16,229 nt of DNA from Selenomonas sp. (GTDB lineage Bacteria; Bacillota; Negativicutes; Selenomonadales; Selenomonadaceae): positions 1 through 16,229 of the forward strand of contig NZ_JALFCU010000007.1 of the NCBI RefSeq assembly GCF_022771645.1, read 5' to 3'. The position numbers were made by a program, and so were the translations under genes. The notes under the pieces were generated by a model that saw nothing but the letters and a program-made list of their open reading frames with translations, did no database searches and was not told the DNA's origin. Positions 1 through 6,845 of this stretch are shown here, piece by piece; positions within the stretch are counted from its first letter, which is position 1, and each line of letters begins with the position of its first letter.

Positions 1-29
1 ACCATAACCTGAACAGCCAATCTGAGCCG

Positions 30-323
30 TTGATATTTTATGATTGGCTCTTTTCGATTGACTCAAATTGGCGAATTTCAGCCGACCCGAATTGGCGTTT
101 TTCGACCGACGCAATTTGGCGAATTTCACCCGACGCGAACAAAGGAGCATTTGCAGACATCAAGGCCGACATGAACTTCCGCAGATTCCTCTGTCGCGGC
201 ACGGAAAATGCGCTCGTCGCCGTCGACCTCCTGGCCATGGCGCATAACATTCAAAAATTGCACCATAAAATCCAGCATGGAACGGCAAGCCGCCACCGCA
301 TACCGGTAAAGGAAGCGGCGTAA
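30..323 (+). pseudogene. Remnant of an IS1182-type transposase (C-terminal end only)
   Basis: Only the last ~60 codons (about 141-323) look like a transposase. They read GAFADIKADMNFRRF, then a CRGTEN segment, then LLAMAHNIQKL, which is the typical C-terminal end of IS1182-family DDE transposases (a GxFxxIKxxxxFRRF-RG block followed by an LLAxAHNxxKL helix). The catalytic DDE core is absent. Upstream, the frame is open to the window edge, but it is filled by the eight-residue repeat of the 24-base array and not by transposase sequence. The first usable start is a TTG at 30 and I see no convincing ribosome binding site. I read this as a dead insertion-sequence tail whose 5' part was lost and replaced by the repeat array. 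The family assignment rests on motif memory, not a search. Confidence 0.6.
43..138. repeat. Imperfect tandem array, four 24-base units (48-base dimer order)
   Basis: Four consecutive 24-base units occupy 43-66, 67-90, 91-114 and 115-138. Each starts with a TTGGC-type core and carries a GAC about three quarters of the way along. Units 1 and 3 resemble each other (19 of 24 bases), as do units 2 and 4 (21 of 24). Neighbouring units 1 and 2 share only about 15, so the array looks like two copies of a 48-base dimer. A very degenerate extra unit may precede it. Because 24 is a multiple of three, the plus-strand frame stays open and reads as an eight-residue repeat containing WRIS or WRFS. The array stops exactly where transposase similarity begins (about 141). 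There are no unique spacers, so it is not a CRISPR. Confidence 0.75.
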
Positions 324-340
324 AGCCGTCCAGACAAATG

Positions 341-397
341 AAAACGGGCATAGAAAAAGACGTTTTTTAGAACCGTCTGGATTTCTATGCCCGTTTT
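341..397. terminator. Bidirectional hairpin terminator between transposase remnant and helicase
   Basis: A perfect 16-base inverted repeat (341-356 with 382-397) contains the CGGGCATAGAAA arm. An inner AGACG/CGTCT pairing (358-362 with 374-378) extends the stem. T-runs follow the stem on both strands, so it can end transcription of the transposase remnant from the left and of the helicase unit from the right. It could instead be a terminal structure of the lost insertion sequence. Confidence 0.6.
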
Positions 398-433
398 TCA
401 GCGTTTGACACAAAAATGAGCGCGAGAATCTCA

Positions 434-496
434 ACTTGTCTCCACGATACGAAAAGAGGGCTGTACAGCAGCGAAAAATCGCTAACTGCAACAGCC
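434..496. repeat. 63-base dispersed element, copy 1
   Basis: This copy aligns without gaps to 5036-5098. I count 54 identical bases of 63, and the last 27 bases of each copy (470-496 and 5072-5098) are identical. All nine differences are transitions. The element has a conserved flank beginning ACTTGTCTCCA followed by a hairpin whose minus-strand loop is T-rich. Both copies lie just downstream of a minus-strand gene in the same orientation. It behaves like a REP-type or small non-autonomous repeat that doubles as a terminator. Confidence 0.7.
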
Positions 497-497
497 C
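458..497 (-). terminator. Intrinsic terminator after the helicase gene
   Basis: On the minus strand, GGGCTGT (491-497) pairs with ACAGCCC (458-464). Inside this, AGCGA pairs with TCGCT around a T-rich loop. A TCTTTT tract follows. It sits 25 bases beyond the helicase stop codon and forms the hairpin part of the dispersed element. Confidence 0.65.
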
Positions 498-521
498 CTT
501 TTTCTCGCACAAAATCTATCC

Positions 522-3500
522 TTACGCTTCTTCCGCTTCGGGAAATGCTTTTTTCTTCACTTCCTCCGGCACAATGCCGAGGAAATAATCCTCGAGCGCG
601 TCCCAGATTTTTTCGCTCGACCAGCCGCTTTCGTAGAGGTATGTTAGCATGGCGACGGAGAGGCGGTGGCGGGCGTAGATTTCGCTGAGCAGGTGGTTGC
701 GATAGGCCTTCGGCTGGCGGACAATGTTTGCAAGCGGCTCGGTCTGGTACATGTAGATGTAGAGCTTGCTGTCGGCGCCGCCTTTCATTTCAAAGGAAAG
801 GACATTCAGTGCTTCGAGGAGGCCGAGCACGATGCTCGCGGCCCCCTTTTCCTCTTTTTGCACGAGGTAGAGCTGCCCGTCGTGCATCCCATCTTCGATG
901 GCATGGAACCAATGCTCGACCCATCCGAAGAACTGCCGCACGGAACGGTTGAAGAGATATTGGCGCTCGCCGTTCTTGAGCGTCCGCACATTTATCACGG
1001 GCTGGAAGCCGTGGGAGAACTGCCGCAGGTAGACGTCGATGGACGCGAGCAGAACGTCGATAAAAGCGCTGGCTTCGTAGCTCTTGAACGGCGTCGCAGC
1101 CGTGAGAACGGAGGCGAGCTCCTCAGGCTTGCGGTAGCGGTTTTCGCTGAGACCCTGGTAAATGGTATCCTTGAGCGGCTTCCAGCAGTTCCAAAAGGCG
1201 CCCATGCCGCCCGCACCGACCGCGATGTCGACGCAGAGGGCCGGCTGCATGGCGTACTGCTGGTTGAAGGAGAAATCGCCGTCGCGCGAATAGACGAGGT
1301 ACTTGAATTTCGGGAACGATTCGCTGCCATAGGCACGCTTCCAGATGGCCTCGAGCTCAACGCTGCAGATGTGGTGCGCTTCGTCGAGCTCCGTCACAGT
1401 CTTGGGGAAAGCTTTGCGCAGTGTGCGCTGGACGGCGGGCTGGATGGCGAAGAAGCCGCGGCCGAACAGCGGGATGGGGCGCACGGTGATGGGCGAGAAG
1501 CCGCGCTGCTGCTCGAAGTCCTTCTGGATGAGCAGGAGCGCTGTCTTGACTTTCGCGATGGCGCTGTCCTGGTCGCCTGCGTCGCCGCCGAAGAGATAGA
1601 CGAAATTTTCCGCGTCGAGCAGCATGGCGTTGCGCTTCTTCGTATACGTGCCGCGACGCTCAGCCCGCAGCGCGTGGTACGTCTGGAGGAGCTTCTTGAC
1701 GATGCCGACGAGCTGCCACATGCGGATGGCGGACATGCCCTGAAGCTGGTTGATGTAGCGAAAGTCATGCGCGTTGTAGGGATAGATGGCTTCGCCTTCG
1801 AGACCTTTTTTGCGCGCAGCACGGCCAATTTCCTGCACATAGTCGCAAACGTTCCCCGTCGGCGCGAAGTGGATAATGTTTTCGATGTCGTCGATGTCGA
1901 TACCCATGCCAAAGGCTTTCGTCGCGAGCATGATGGGCTTTCCACCTTTGAGGAACGCTTCGTAGTTCGCCTGCTTCTCGCGGCTGTCCATCGAGCCGTA
2001 ATACATGGCGATAGACCGCTTTTTCGTACTGCCGCCGAGGTAGTCCCAGAACTTGCGAATGAGGCTGACCGTCGGGAAATAAATGAGCGTCTTGCGCTCA
2101 ACCATCAAAGCGCCTTTGATCAACGCTTCGAGCTTTTTGAATTTATCGAGCTCGTACTCGAAGCGTCCGCCCTTCTCCGTCTCCAAAGGCTCGATGGTGA
2201 TGTGGATGTCGTCCGCGCGCTTGACGTAACCGAGATACGTAATGGGCTCAATCATGTGAAGGCTGTCGATGGTCTCGCCGTACATGTCCTCGCGACCGCC
2301 GTAGATGGCCGTCGCCGTGAAGGCCGCAACGAGGAAATCGCGCGCTTTTTCCTGAATCTGATGCTTGCGGAGCTTGCGGATATGGTCGCCAAGGTACCAG
2401 TAATCGGGGCGGAACTGCTTGCCCCACGTCGTGACGATGTGCGCCTCATCGACAACGATGGCGCCGAGCGTGCGATCGCCGATAAGCTGCTCGACGTCAC
2501 TGCGCGCGAGCAGCGTCTCGGGCGAAAGGTACAGGATATCATACGTGCCATCCTGGACCTTTGCCATGATCTCTTGCTTTTGAATCGGCGTGATGTCGGA
2601 GTTGATCGTCGCCGCACCGGCATACGTGCGGCCTTCGAGGCCGGCGACCTGGTCGTTCATGAGGCCGATGAGCGGCGAGATGACGAGCGTCATGAGCTTC
2701 TGCTCTTTCGCGAGGACCATCGCGGGGATCTGGAACATCGCGGACTTGCCCGCGCCCGTCGGCGCCGTGACGAAAAGGTCGCGCGGCTGCTCGCCGCGCC
2801 CGCACGCCTCGGCCTCCTGCACGAACTGCGCGATGACGGCCTCCTGCGAGACCGTGCGGAGCTTCTTCTCCCCACGCGCGAGCGCCGCAAGATCGTATAC
2901 CTGGAAGGTGCGGAAGGCATCGGCGTGCCAGTACGTCTGCAAGAGCTCGGTATAGATGGCGCGATGCTCGAACGTCTCCGACGGCGCGGCTTCCTCGGCG
3001 AGAACGAGCTGCACGTCCGCGACGGACGCGAGCAGCACGAGCCGCTGCTGCAATCGCTCCTTCCCACCGGTATAATCTGTGATGCGCAGCGCGACTGGGC
3101 CTGCAGGTTTTTCCAGTACCTCGCACACGAGCGCGAGGTAGTCCGTCTCGTCGAGCAGGTTCCGCGCCTTTTCCGCTTTCTGCGTCGGCAGCTTCCTCGC
3201 GACTTCGTCGAACAGCGGCTCGTCAAAGACTTTCGACGACGTCTCCTCCTCGGGGTACGCGGCATAGAGGCGGCCGTCCTGCTCGAAGAGCGCGCCGTAA
3301 ATCCCCATCGCGTTCTCCGCCGCCCGCAGGTCCGTCTCCTCGCCGGCATCCGCATCGAAATGCGCGAGGAGTGCCGTGCGCACGTCCGCCGGCCACGCGG
3401 CCGCGACGGGGTATGTGTCGATGTAGAGATTGTTCCGCACGATCATGATTTCGGGGAACTCTGTCAAAAGATACGCCTTCAGCAACCGGTATTCTTCGAT

Positions 3501-3707
3501 GAGCAGCACGTGGCGCTGTTTCGTGACGATCTCCTGCGTGAAATAGTTAATCGGATGCGAAAGCAGCGCCGCCCAGTCAATCGTGGCGAGCTCGGCGGCG
3601 AATGCGTCCGGCAGTATCGCCAGCGGCACGCCCTGGAGCACGACGATCGTGTCAGGTTCGCTTTGGAGGTTCTTGATTTTCGATGCGATGTGGGTCTGGA
3701 TGTTCAT
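522..3707 (-). CDS. Large RecQ-like superfamily 2 DNA helicase
   Basis: This 1061-residue protein has a RecQ-type helicase core. Visible motifs in order are motif I APTGAGKS (315-322), motif Ia SPLIGLMNDQV (344-354), DEAH box (420-423), the RecQ aromatic-rich loop WGKQFRPDY (428-436), motif III TATA (464-467) and motif VI QEIGRAAR (625-632). It should be an ATP-driven DNA-unwinding enzyme. It is far longer than typical RecQ (about 600 residues). About 300 residues precede the core and about 400 follow it, and I recognise no domain in either part. I see no four-cysteine zinc site and no obvious HRDC domain. The ATG lies inside the upstream sigma-factor gene (56-base overlap), with AGAGG six bases upstream, so translation is probably coupled. 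Helicase identity is secure. The biological role (repair, defence or transcription-linked) is unknown. Confidence 0.9.
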   Translation of the reverse strand: MNIQTHIASKIKNLQSEPDTIVVLQGVPLAILPDAFAAELATIDWAALLSHPINYFTQEIVTKQRHVLLIEEYRLLKAYLLTEFPEIMIVRNNLYIDTYPVAAAWPADVRTALLAHFDADAGEETDLRAAENAMGIYGALFEQDGRLYAAYPEEETSSKVFDEPLFDEVARKLPTQKAEKARNLLDETDYLALVCEVLEKPAGPVALRITDYTGGKERLQQRLVLLASVADVQLVLAEEAAPSETFEHRAIYTELLQTYWHADAFRTFQVYDLAALARGEKKLRTVSQEAVIAQFVQEAEACGRGEQPRDLFVTAPTGAGKSAMFQIPAMVLAKEQKLMTLVISPLIGLMNDQVAGLEGRTYAGAATINSDITPIQKQEIMAKVQDGTYDILYLSPETLLARSDVEQLIGDRTLGAIVVDEAHIVTTWGKQFRPDYWYLGDHIRKLRKHQIQEKARDFLVAAFTATAIYGGREDMYGETIDSLHMIEPITYLGYVKRADDIHITIEPLETEKGGRFEYELDKFKKLEALIKGALMVERKTLIYFPTVSLIRKFWDYLGGSTKKRSIAMYYGSMDSREKQANYEAFLKGGKPIMLATKAFGMGIDIDDIENIIHFAPTGNVCDYVQEIGRAARKKGLEGEAIYPYNAHDFRYINQLQGMSAIRMWQLVGIVKKLLQTYHALRAERRGTYTKKRNAMLLDAENFVYLFGGDAGDQDSAIAKVKTALLLIQKDFEQQRGFSPITVRPIPLFGRGFFAIQPAVQRTLRKAFPKTVTELDEAHHICSVELEAIWKRAYGSESFPKFKYLVYSRDGDFSFNQQYAMQPALCVDIAVGAGGMGAFWNCWKPLKDTIYQGLSENRYRKPEELASVLTAATPFKSYEASAFIDVLLASIDVYLRQFSHGFQPVINVRTLKNGERQYLFNRSVRQFFGWVEHWFHAIEDGMHDGQLYLVQKEEKGAASIVLGLLEALNVLSFEMKGGADSKLYIYMYQTEPLANIVRQPKAYRNHLLSEIYARHRLSVAMLTYLYESGWSSEKIWDALEDYFLGIVPEEVKKKAFPEAEEA

Positions 3708-4914
3708 GACATGCCTCTTTCAATATAGAATAGTGAACAGAGCGTTTCACTGTGTGCTGGAGACGTCGGAGCGCCCTGCTTTCGATCTGGCGGATGCGTT
3801 CGCGCGTCACGCCCAAGGCCTGTCCGACTTCCTCGAGCGTCTTCGGTCTTCCGTCGTCAAGTCCGTATCGCATCATGAGGACGCGCGCTTCGCGCGGCTT
3901 CAAATCCTCGAGCAGCTCCATCATGATATTGCGGAATTCTTCCTTCCAAAGCAACGCATCCACATCCGGCTCCGTCTCGTCCGCCATGAAATCGCCAAGT
4001 GACGTATCGCCATCCTCGCCGACCGGCATGTCGAGCGATGCATAGTGCAAAAACATATCACGGATGGCAAACGCCCGCTGCACATGTGCGAAGGTCACGG
4101 ACTTGTCCAGCTTGTTTAGTGATGCTGCAATCTTCCGCCATCGCTTTTCCTTATCCTTCACGCCATCGCGGTCCAGCTCACTGTCCATGCGCGTCACTTT
4201 GCGGATGAATTCATGCATGTGAACCGGCACGCGAATCATCGTGCCCTCGTCCATCATTGCCCGCTCGATCGCCTGCCGAATCCAGAACGTCGCATACGTG
4301 GAAAACTTCGCCCGCTTTGGATCGTAGCGCTCCGCCGCCTTCAGCATGCCCTCCAACCCAATCTGCTCCAAATCCTCCTTGGAAAGGTGGCACCATGGTG
4401 AACGGAGATAGCGTTGCACATAGGCAAGGACAAGGTTTCGATTGTTCACGAGGAGATCCTGCCGCGCCTGACGGTTTCCCTCCTGAATCATCTGGCACAA
4501 CACCTCATTCGAGAGATTCGAACGAGGCAGATTCCACTCATGCGCGAGCCGCGTCTGCTCATCAAACGGCCGCGTATCCTCGCCAACCTCTGCGCTATCC
4601 CCCCAGTCCTGATCCTGCTGCAACGCATCCTCCGTATCAAATGCATCATCGTCCGCCTCCGCAGCCGTCACTGCGGCGTCTTCCACTTTCGTTGCTTCCG
4701 ATACTTCTGATACTTCTGATGCTGGCACCGTCTCCAACGCCTCGGCCGGCAGTTCCTTCACGAATACAATGCCATTGTCATTCAAAATCTGGCGAATCTC
4801 CCGCAGCTGCCGCTTGCTGAAGAAATCACAGAACAAAAAGTCGAACTCCTTCTCCGTCATCCACTGTCCATGCGCATGCTCCCGCGCCCATTTCAAAATC
4901 ACATCCGCATGCAT
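3652..4914 (-). CDS. Sigma-70 family RNA polymerase sigma factor (group 2-like)
   Basis: This 420-residue protein directs RNA polymerase to promoters. Region 2 (about 155-235) contains NRNLVLAYVQ, then FSTYATFWIRQAIERAM and MIRVPVHM, closely resembling the -10-binding part of RpoD. Region 4.2 (about 358-385) contains TLEEVGQALGVTRERIRQIE, a -35-binding helix-turn-helix. The N-terminal ~60 residues resemble region 1.1, and a long acidic linker follows (about 60-125). The housekeeping RpoD has other landmarks, so this is probably an alternative, RpoD-like factor. I chose the ATG at 4914 over a GTG at 4923 because GAGAGG lies eight bases before the ATG and is almost in contact with the GTG. The helicase gene starts inside its last 56 bases. 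Similar promoter-binding residues imply target promoters close to the housekeeping consensus. Confidence 0.88.
   Translation of the reverse strand: MHADVILKWAREHAHGQWMTEKEFDFLFCDFFSKRQLREIRQILNDNGIVFVKELPAEALETVPASEVSEVSEATKVEDAAVTAAEADDDAFDTEDALQQDQDWGDSAEVGEDTRPFDEQTRLAHEWNLPRSNLSNEVLCQMIQEGNRQARQDLLVNNRNLVLAYVQRYLRSPWCHLSKEDLEQIGLEGMLKAAERYDPKRAKFSTYATFWIRQAIERAMMDEGTMIRVPVHMHEFIRKVTRMDSELDRDGVKDKEKRWRKIAASLNKLDKSVTFAHVQRAFAIRDMFLHYASLDMPVGEDGDTSLGDFMADETEPDVDALLWKEEFRNIMMELLEDLKPREARVLMMRYGLDDGRPKTLEEVGQALGVTRERIRQIESRALRRLQHTVKRSVHYSILKEACHEHPDPHRIENQEPPKRT
3714..3718 (-). promoter_or_regulatory. Ribosome binding site of the helicase inside the sigma gene
   Basis: AGAGG on the minus strand lies six bases before the helicase ATG at 3707, within the coding sequence of the sigma factor. 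It supports this start and suggests translational coupling of the two genes. Confidence 0.6.
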
Positions 4915-5005
4915 CGGCAACACCTCTCTCCAGTCCTCCGCCGCCGTGGGACGCTTCTCATTTCTCTTATGAAATTCTCCACGAATTGGAAAAATCCTCT
5001 TTGCA

Positions 5006-5034
5006 AATAAAAAGAGATGTTGCAGTTATGTCAC
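5006..5034 (-). promoter_or_regulatory. Candidate promoter of the sigma-helicase unit
   Basis: GTGACA (5029-5034), a 17-base spacer and TTTATT (5006-5011) on the minus strand would start transcription about 85 bases before the sigma ATG. The -35 is 5 of 6 to consensus and the -10 is only 4 of 6. It abuts the dispersed element that ends the upstream transporter transcript. Confidence 0.35.
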
Positions 5035-5035
5035 C

Positions 5036-5098
5036 ACTTGTCTCCATGACACAAAGAAAAGGCTGCGCAGTAGCGAAAAATCGCTAACTGCAACAGCC
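5036..5098. repeat. 63-base dispersed element, copy 2
   Basis: Second copy of the element at 434-496, identical to it over 27 bases (5072-5098). Here an extra inverted arm is present: GTTGCAGTTA at 5019-5028 is the exact reverse complement of 5085-5094. The structure is therefore bounded by inverted repeats over roughly 5011-5103, as in a very small MITE-like element. Confidence 0.7.
5061..5098 (-). terminator. Intrinsic terminator after the DASS transporter gene
   Basis: GGCTG pairs with CAGCC (5061-5065 with 5094-5098). An inner GCAG/CTGC and a six-base TAGCGA/TCGCTA stem lie around a short loop. On the minus strand the stem is followed by TTTTCTTT. It starts about 32 bases beyond the transporter stop codon. 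Confidence 0.65.
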
Positions 5099-5130
5099 TC
5101 CTTACCATTCAGGTATCATCGATTTACAAC

Positions 5131-6612
5131 TCACAGCACGAGCCCCATCCATGTCCAGTACGTCTTCGTGAGCAGCAGCGTCACGAGGTATGCGAGGATG
5201 GTCAGCGGGATGCCGGTCTTGATGAAGTCTTTGACTTCGAACGTCTCCGTGCTGTAGGCGATCATGTTCTGCGGCGCGTTGACGGGCAGGATGAAGCCGA
5301 AGCAGATCGTGTACTGCAGGATCATCACCATGCCGACGACGTTCAGCGGGTTATGCTCCGCCGCGCCCTGCAGGACGGAGATGCAGATCGGAATCATCGC
5401 GGACGACAGCGCCGTCGCGCTCGCGAAGCCGAGATGGATGACGATGAGGAACAGCGCGAGGATGGCGATGATGAAGAAGCCCGTCGCGTCAAAAAGATGG
5501 AATGTCCCGACGATCTCATGCGCGATCCACGCACCGGCCTTCGTCGAGAGGATGGCCGATCCGAGGCTGATGCCGACGCCGAAGAGCATGAGCGTGCCCC
5601 ATCCGATGCGCTGCTGCGCTTCCTTCCACGTCATGATGCCGATGCTGGGGAGCATCATGAGCGTGATGGCGACGATCGTCGTCGAGCTCGTGTCGAACGT
5701 GTGGAGTTTTTTCTCCGTCGCCCAGAAGAACAGCAGGATGCACGAGAGGATCATGAGCTTCTTTTCGTCGCTGCCCATAGGACCGAGCGCCTTGAGCTCG
5801 TTCGCGATTTTTTCCTTGCCGCCCTCGATCTCATCCATTTCCGGCGGCATCATTTTCAGCAAGACGAAATACAGCAGCGCGCTCATGATGACGGCGAACG
5901 GTGCGGCGGCGATGAACCAGTCGAGCCAGCTGATCGTCGTGCCGAGCTGCTTCTCGATGAAGCCGAGCGCGACCATGTTCTGCGCAGCGGCCGTCTTAAT
6001 GCCGACGTTCCAGATGGAATCAGCCTGCGCGACGGCGATGAGCATGATGGCGGCGAACTTGCTCTTGCGCGAAACGCCGAACACGGCGATGATGCCCATG
6101 ACGATCGGCACCATGCAACTGACGCGCGCCGTCGTGCTCGGCACGAAGAAGCTCAACACAAAGCCCGTGAGGATGACGCCGGCGAGGACGTGGTTCGTCC
6201 GCGCGCCGATCTTCGAAAGGACGAACAGCGCGATGCGCTTGTCGAGCCCCGTCTTCATCATGGCGGCCGCGATGAACATCGCCGCGCCGACGAGCGCGAG
6301 CGCCGACGACGAGAAGCCGGCGAGCGCGAGCTTCAGGCCTGCGGACGTGCCGAGAATCTTCGACGGGTTCGCCATGTCCGGCGCCGTCCCGAGGAGGAAC
6401 GCCATGAGCGAGATGATGATGCCCGACGAGACCGGGTACGAGACGGCCTCGGTCATCCAGATGATGACGGAGAAAATGAGGATGCCGATCATGCGGTGGC
6501 CGGCCGACGAGAGGTCGGCGGGTGTCGGCAGCATGAGGACGGCGAGCAGCACGACGATGGCGATGGGGAGGCCCATCCGGTGGAACGTGCTTTGGGGTTT
6601 TGCAGTTGTCAT
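5131..6612 (-). CDS. DASS/SLC13 family anion:sodium symporter
   Basis: This 493-residue, strongly hydrophobic inner-membrane protein has about a dozen membrane-spanning stretches. It belongs to the divalent anion:sodium symporter family (CitT/SLC13). A family SNTAT-like site appears as PSTTAR (158-163), followed by VSCMVPIVMG. A matching C-terminal loop PVNAPQNMIAYST starts at 443. Family members import di- and tricarboxylates such as succinate, malate, tartrate or citrate, or sulfate; the substrate cannot be read from sequence. The start is the ATG at 6612, preceded by GGAGGG eight bases away. An in-frame extension upstream to 6720 lacks this support and runs through leader hairpins. The gene stands alone between its own promoter and leader and a terminator. 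Confidence 0.88.
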   Translation of the reverse strand: MTTAKPQSTFHRMGLPIAIVVLLAVLMLPTPADLSSAGHRMIGILIFSVIIWMTEAVSYPVSSGIIISLMAFLLGTAPDMANPSKILGTSAGLKLALAGFSSSALALVGAAMFIAAAMMKTGLDKRIALFVLSKIGARTNHVLAGVILTGFVLSFFVPSTTARVSCMVPIVMGIIAVFGVSRKSKFAAIMLIAVAQADSIWNVGIKTAAAQNMVALGFIEKQLGTTISWLDWFIAAAPFAVIMSALLYFVLLKMMPPEMDEIEGGKEKIANELKALGPMGSDEKKLMILSCILLFFWATEKKLHTFDTSSTTIVAITLMMLPSIGIMTWKEAQQRIGWGTLMLFGVGISLGSAILSTKAGAWIAHEIVGTFHLFDATGFFIIAILALFLIVIHLGFASATALSSAMIPICISVLQGAAEHNPLNVVGMVMILQYTICFGFILPVNAPQNMIAYSTETFEVKDFIKTGIPLTILAYLVTLLLTKTYWTWMGLVL

Positions 6613-6797
6613 GATGAATACCCTCCTTCGACATGATTCCAAAACAAACAGAATCCGTTTCCAAAAAATGCAAAAAGCAGCCTCCCTGATGGAAGACTGC
6701 CTGTATGAGCAAAAGCACACGCTCTTGCAAGCGGCCGATCATGATGCGCCGTTGCATCTATCCTCGACTTGCATAGGTGTTATGTTGTTTTCTGTAT
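6613..6797 (-). promoter_or_regulatory. Structured 5' leader of the transporter, candidate attenuator
   Basis: About 185 bases separate the predicted transcription start from the transporter ATG. In transcript order the leader holds a GATGC/GCATC hairpin (6743-6758), an eight-base hairpin GCAAGAGC/GCTTTTGC with a four-base loop (6709-6728), and then a ten-base stem followed by a T-run (6677-6700). An internal terminator ahead of the gene is the usual layout of attenuators and riboswitches. I cannot match it to a named riboswitch class, so the ligand or regulator is unknown. Confidence 0.45.
6677..6700 (-). terminator. Intrinsic terminator within the transporter leader
   Basis: GCAGTCTTCC (6691-6700) pairs over ten positions, two of them G-U, with GGGAGGCTGC (6677-6686) around a four-base loop. 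TTTTT follows at 6672-6676. No other terminator lies between the glycosyltransferase stop (6846) and here, so it may both end the upstream five-gene operon and attenuate the transporter transcript. Confidence 0.65.
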
Positions 6798-6803
6798 ACC
6801 TCT

Positions 6804-6832
6804 AGTGTAGCCGCCGCGAGCAAAAATGTCAA
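6804..6832 (-). promoter_or_regulatory. Near-consensus sigma-70 promoter of the transporter
   Basis: TTGACA (6827-6832), a 17-base spacer and TACACT (6804-6809) on the minus strand. The -35 is a perfect match and the -10 is 5 of 6. It starts 14 bases beyond the glycosyltransferase stop codon. Confidence 0.75.
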
Positions 6833-6845
6833 GTTGCAAGAAGAT

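Noticed and set aside
43..138. CRISPR array
   Set aside because: The units are directly abutting and degenerate, with no unique spacers and no cas genes nearby.
38..250. Minus-strand small open frame over the repeat array
   Set aside because: It reads the same tandem repeats from the opposite strand, has no clear ribosome site, and the opposite strand explains its 3' half as a transposase tail.
126..512. Minus-strand 128-codon open frame downstream of the helicase
   Set aside because: It runs through two strong terminator hairpins and is antisense to the transposase remnant, with no family resemblance.
666..3728. Long plus-strand open frame antisense to the helicase
   Set aside because: It mirrors the helicase codon phase in GC-rich DNA, is dominated by Arg, Asp, Glu and Val typical of antisense frames, and shows no recognisable motif.
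6613..6720. 36-residue N-terminal extension of the DASS transporter from a GTG
   Set aside because: It would translate through the leader terminator and has no ribosome site, while the ATG at 6612 has GGAGGG at ideal distance.
6700..6797. Lysine riboswitch in the transporter leader
   Set aside because: A GAGGATAGATGC stretch recalls the start of that class, but the leader is too short for the five-helix core and the later conserved segments are missing.
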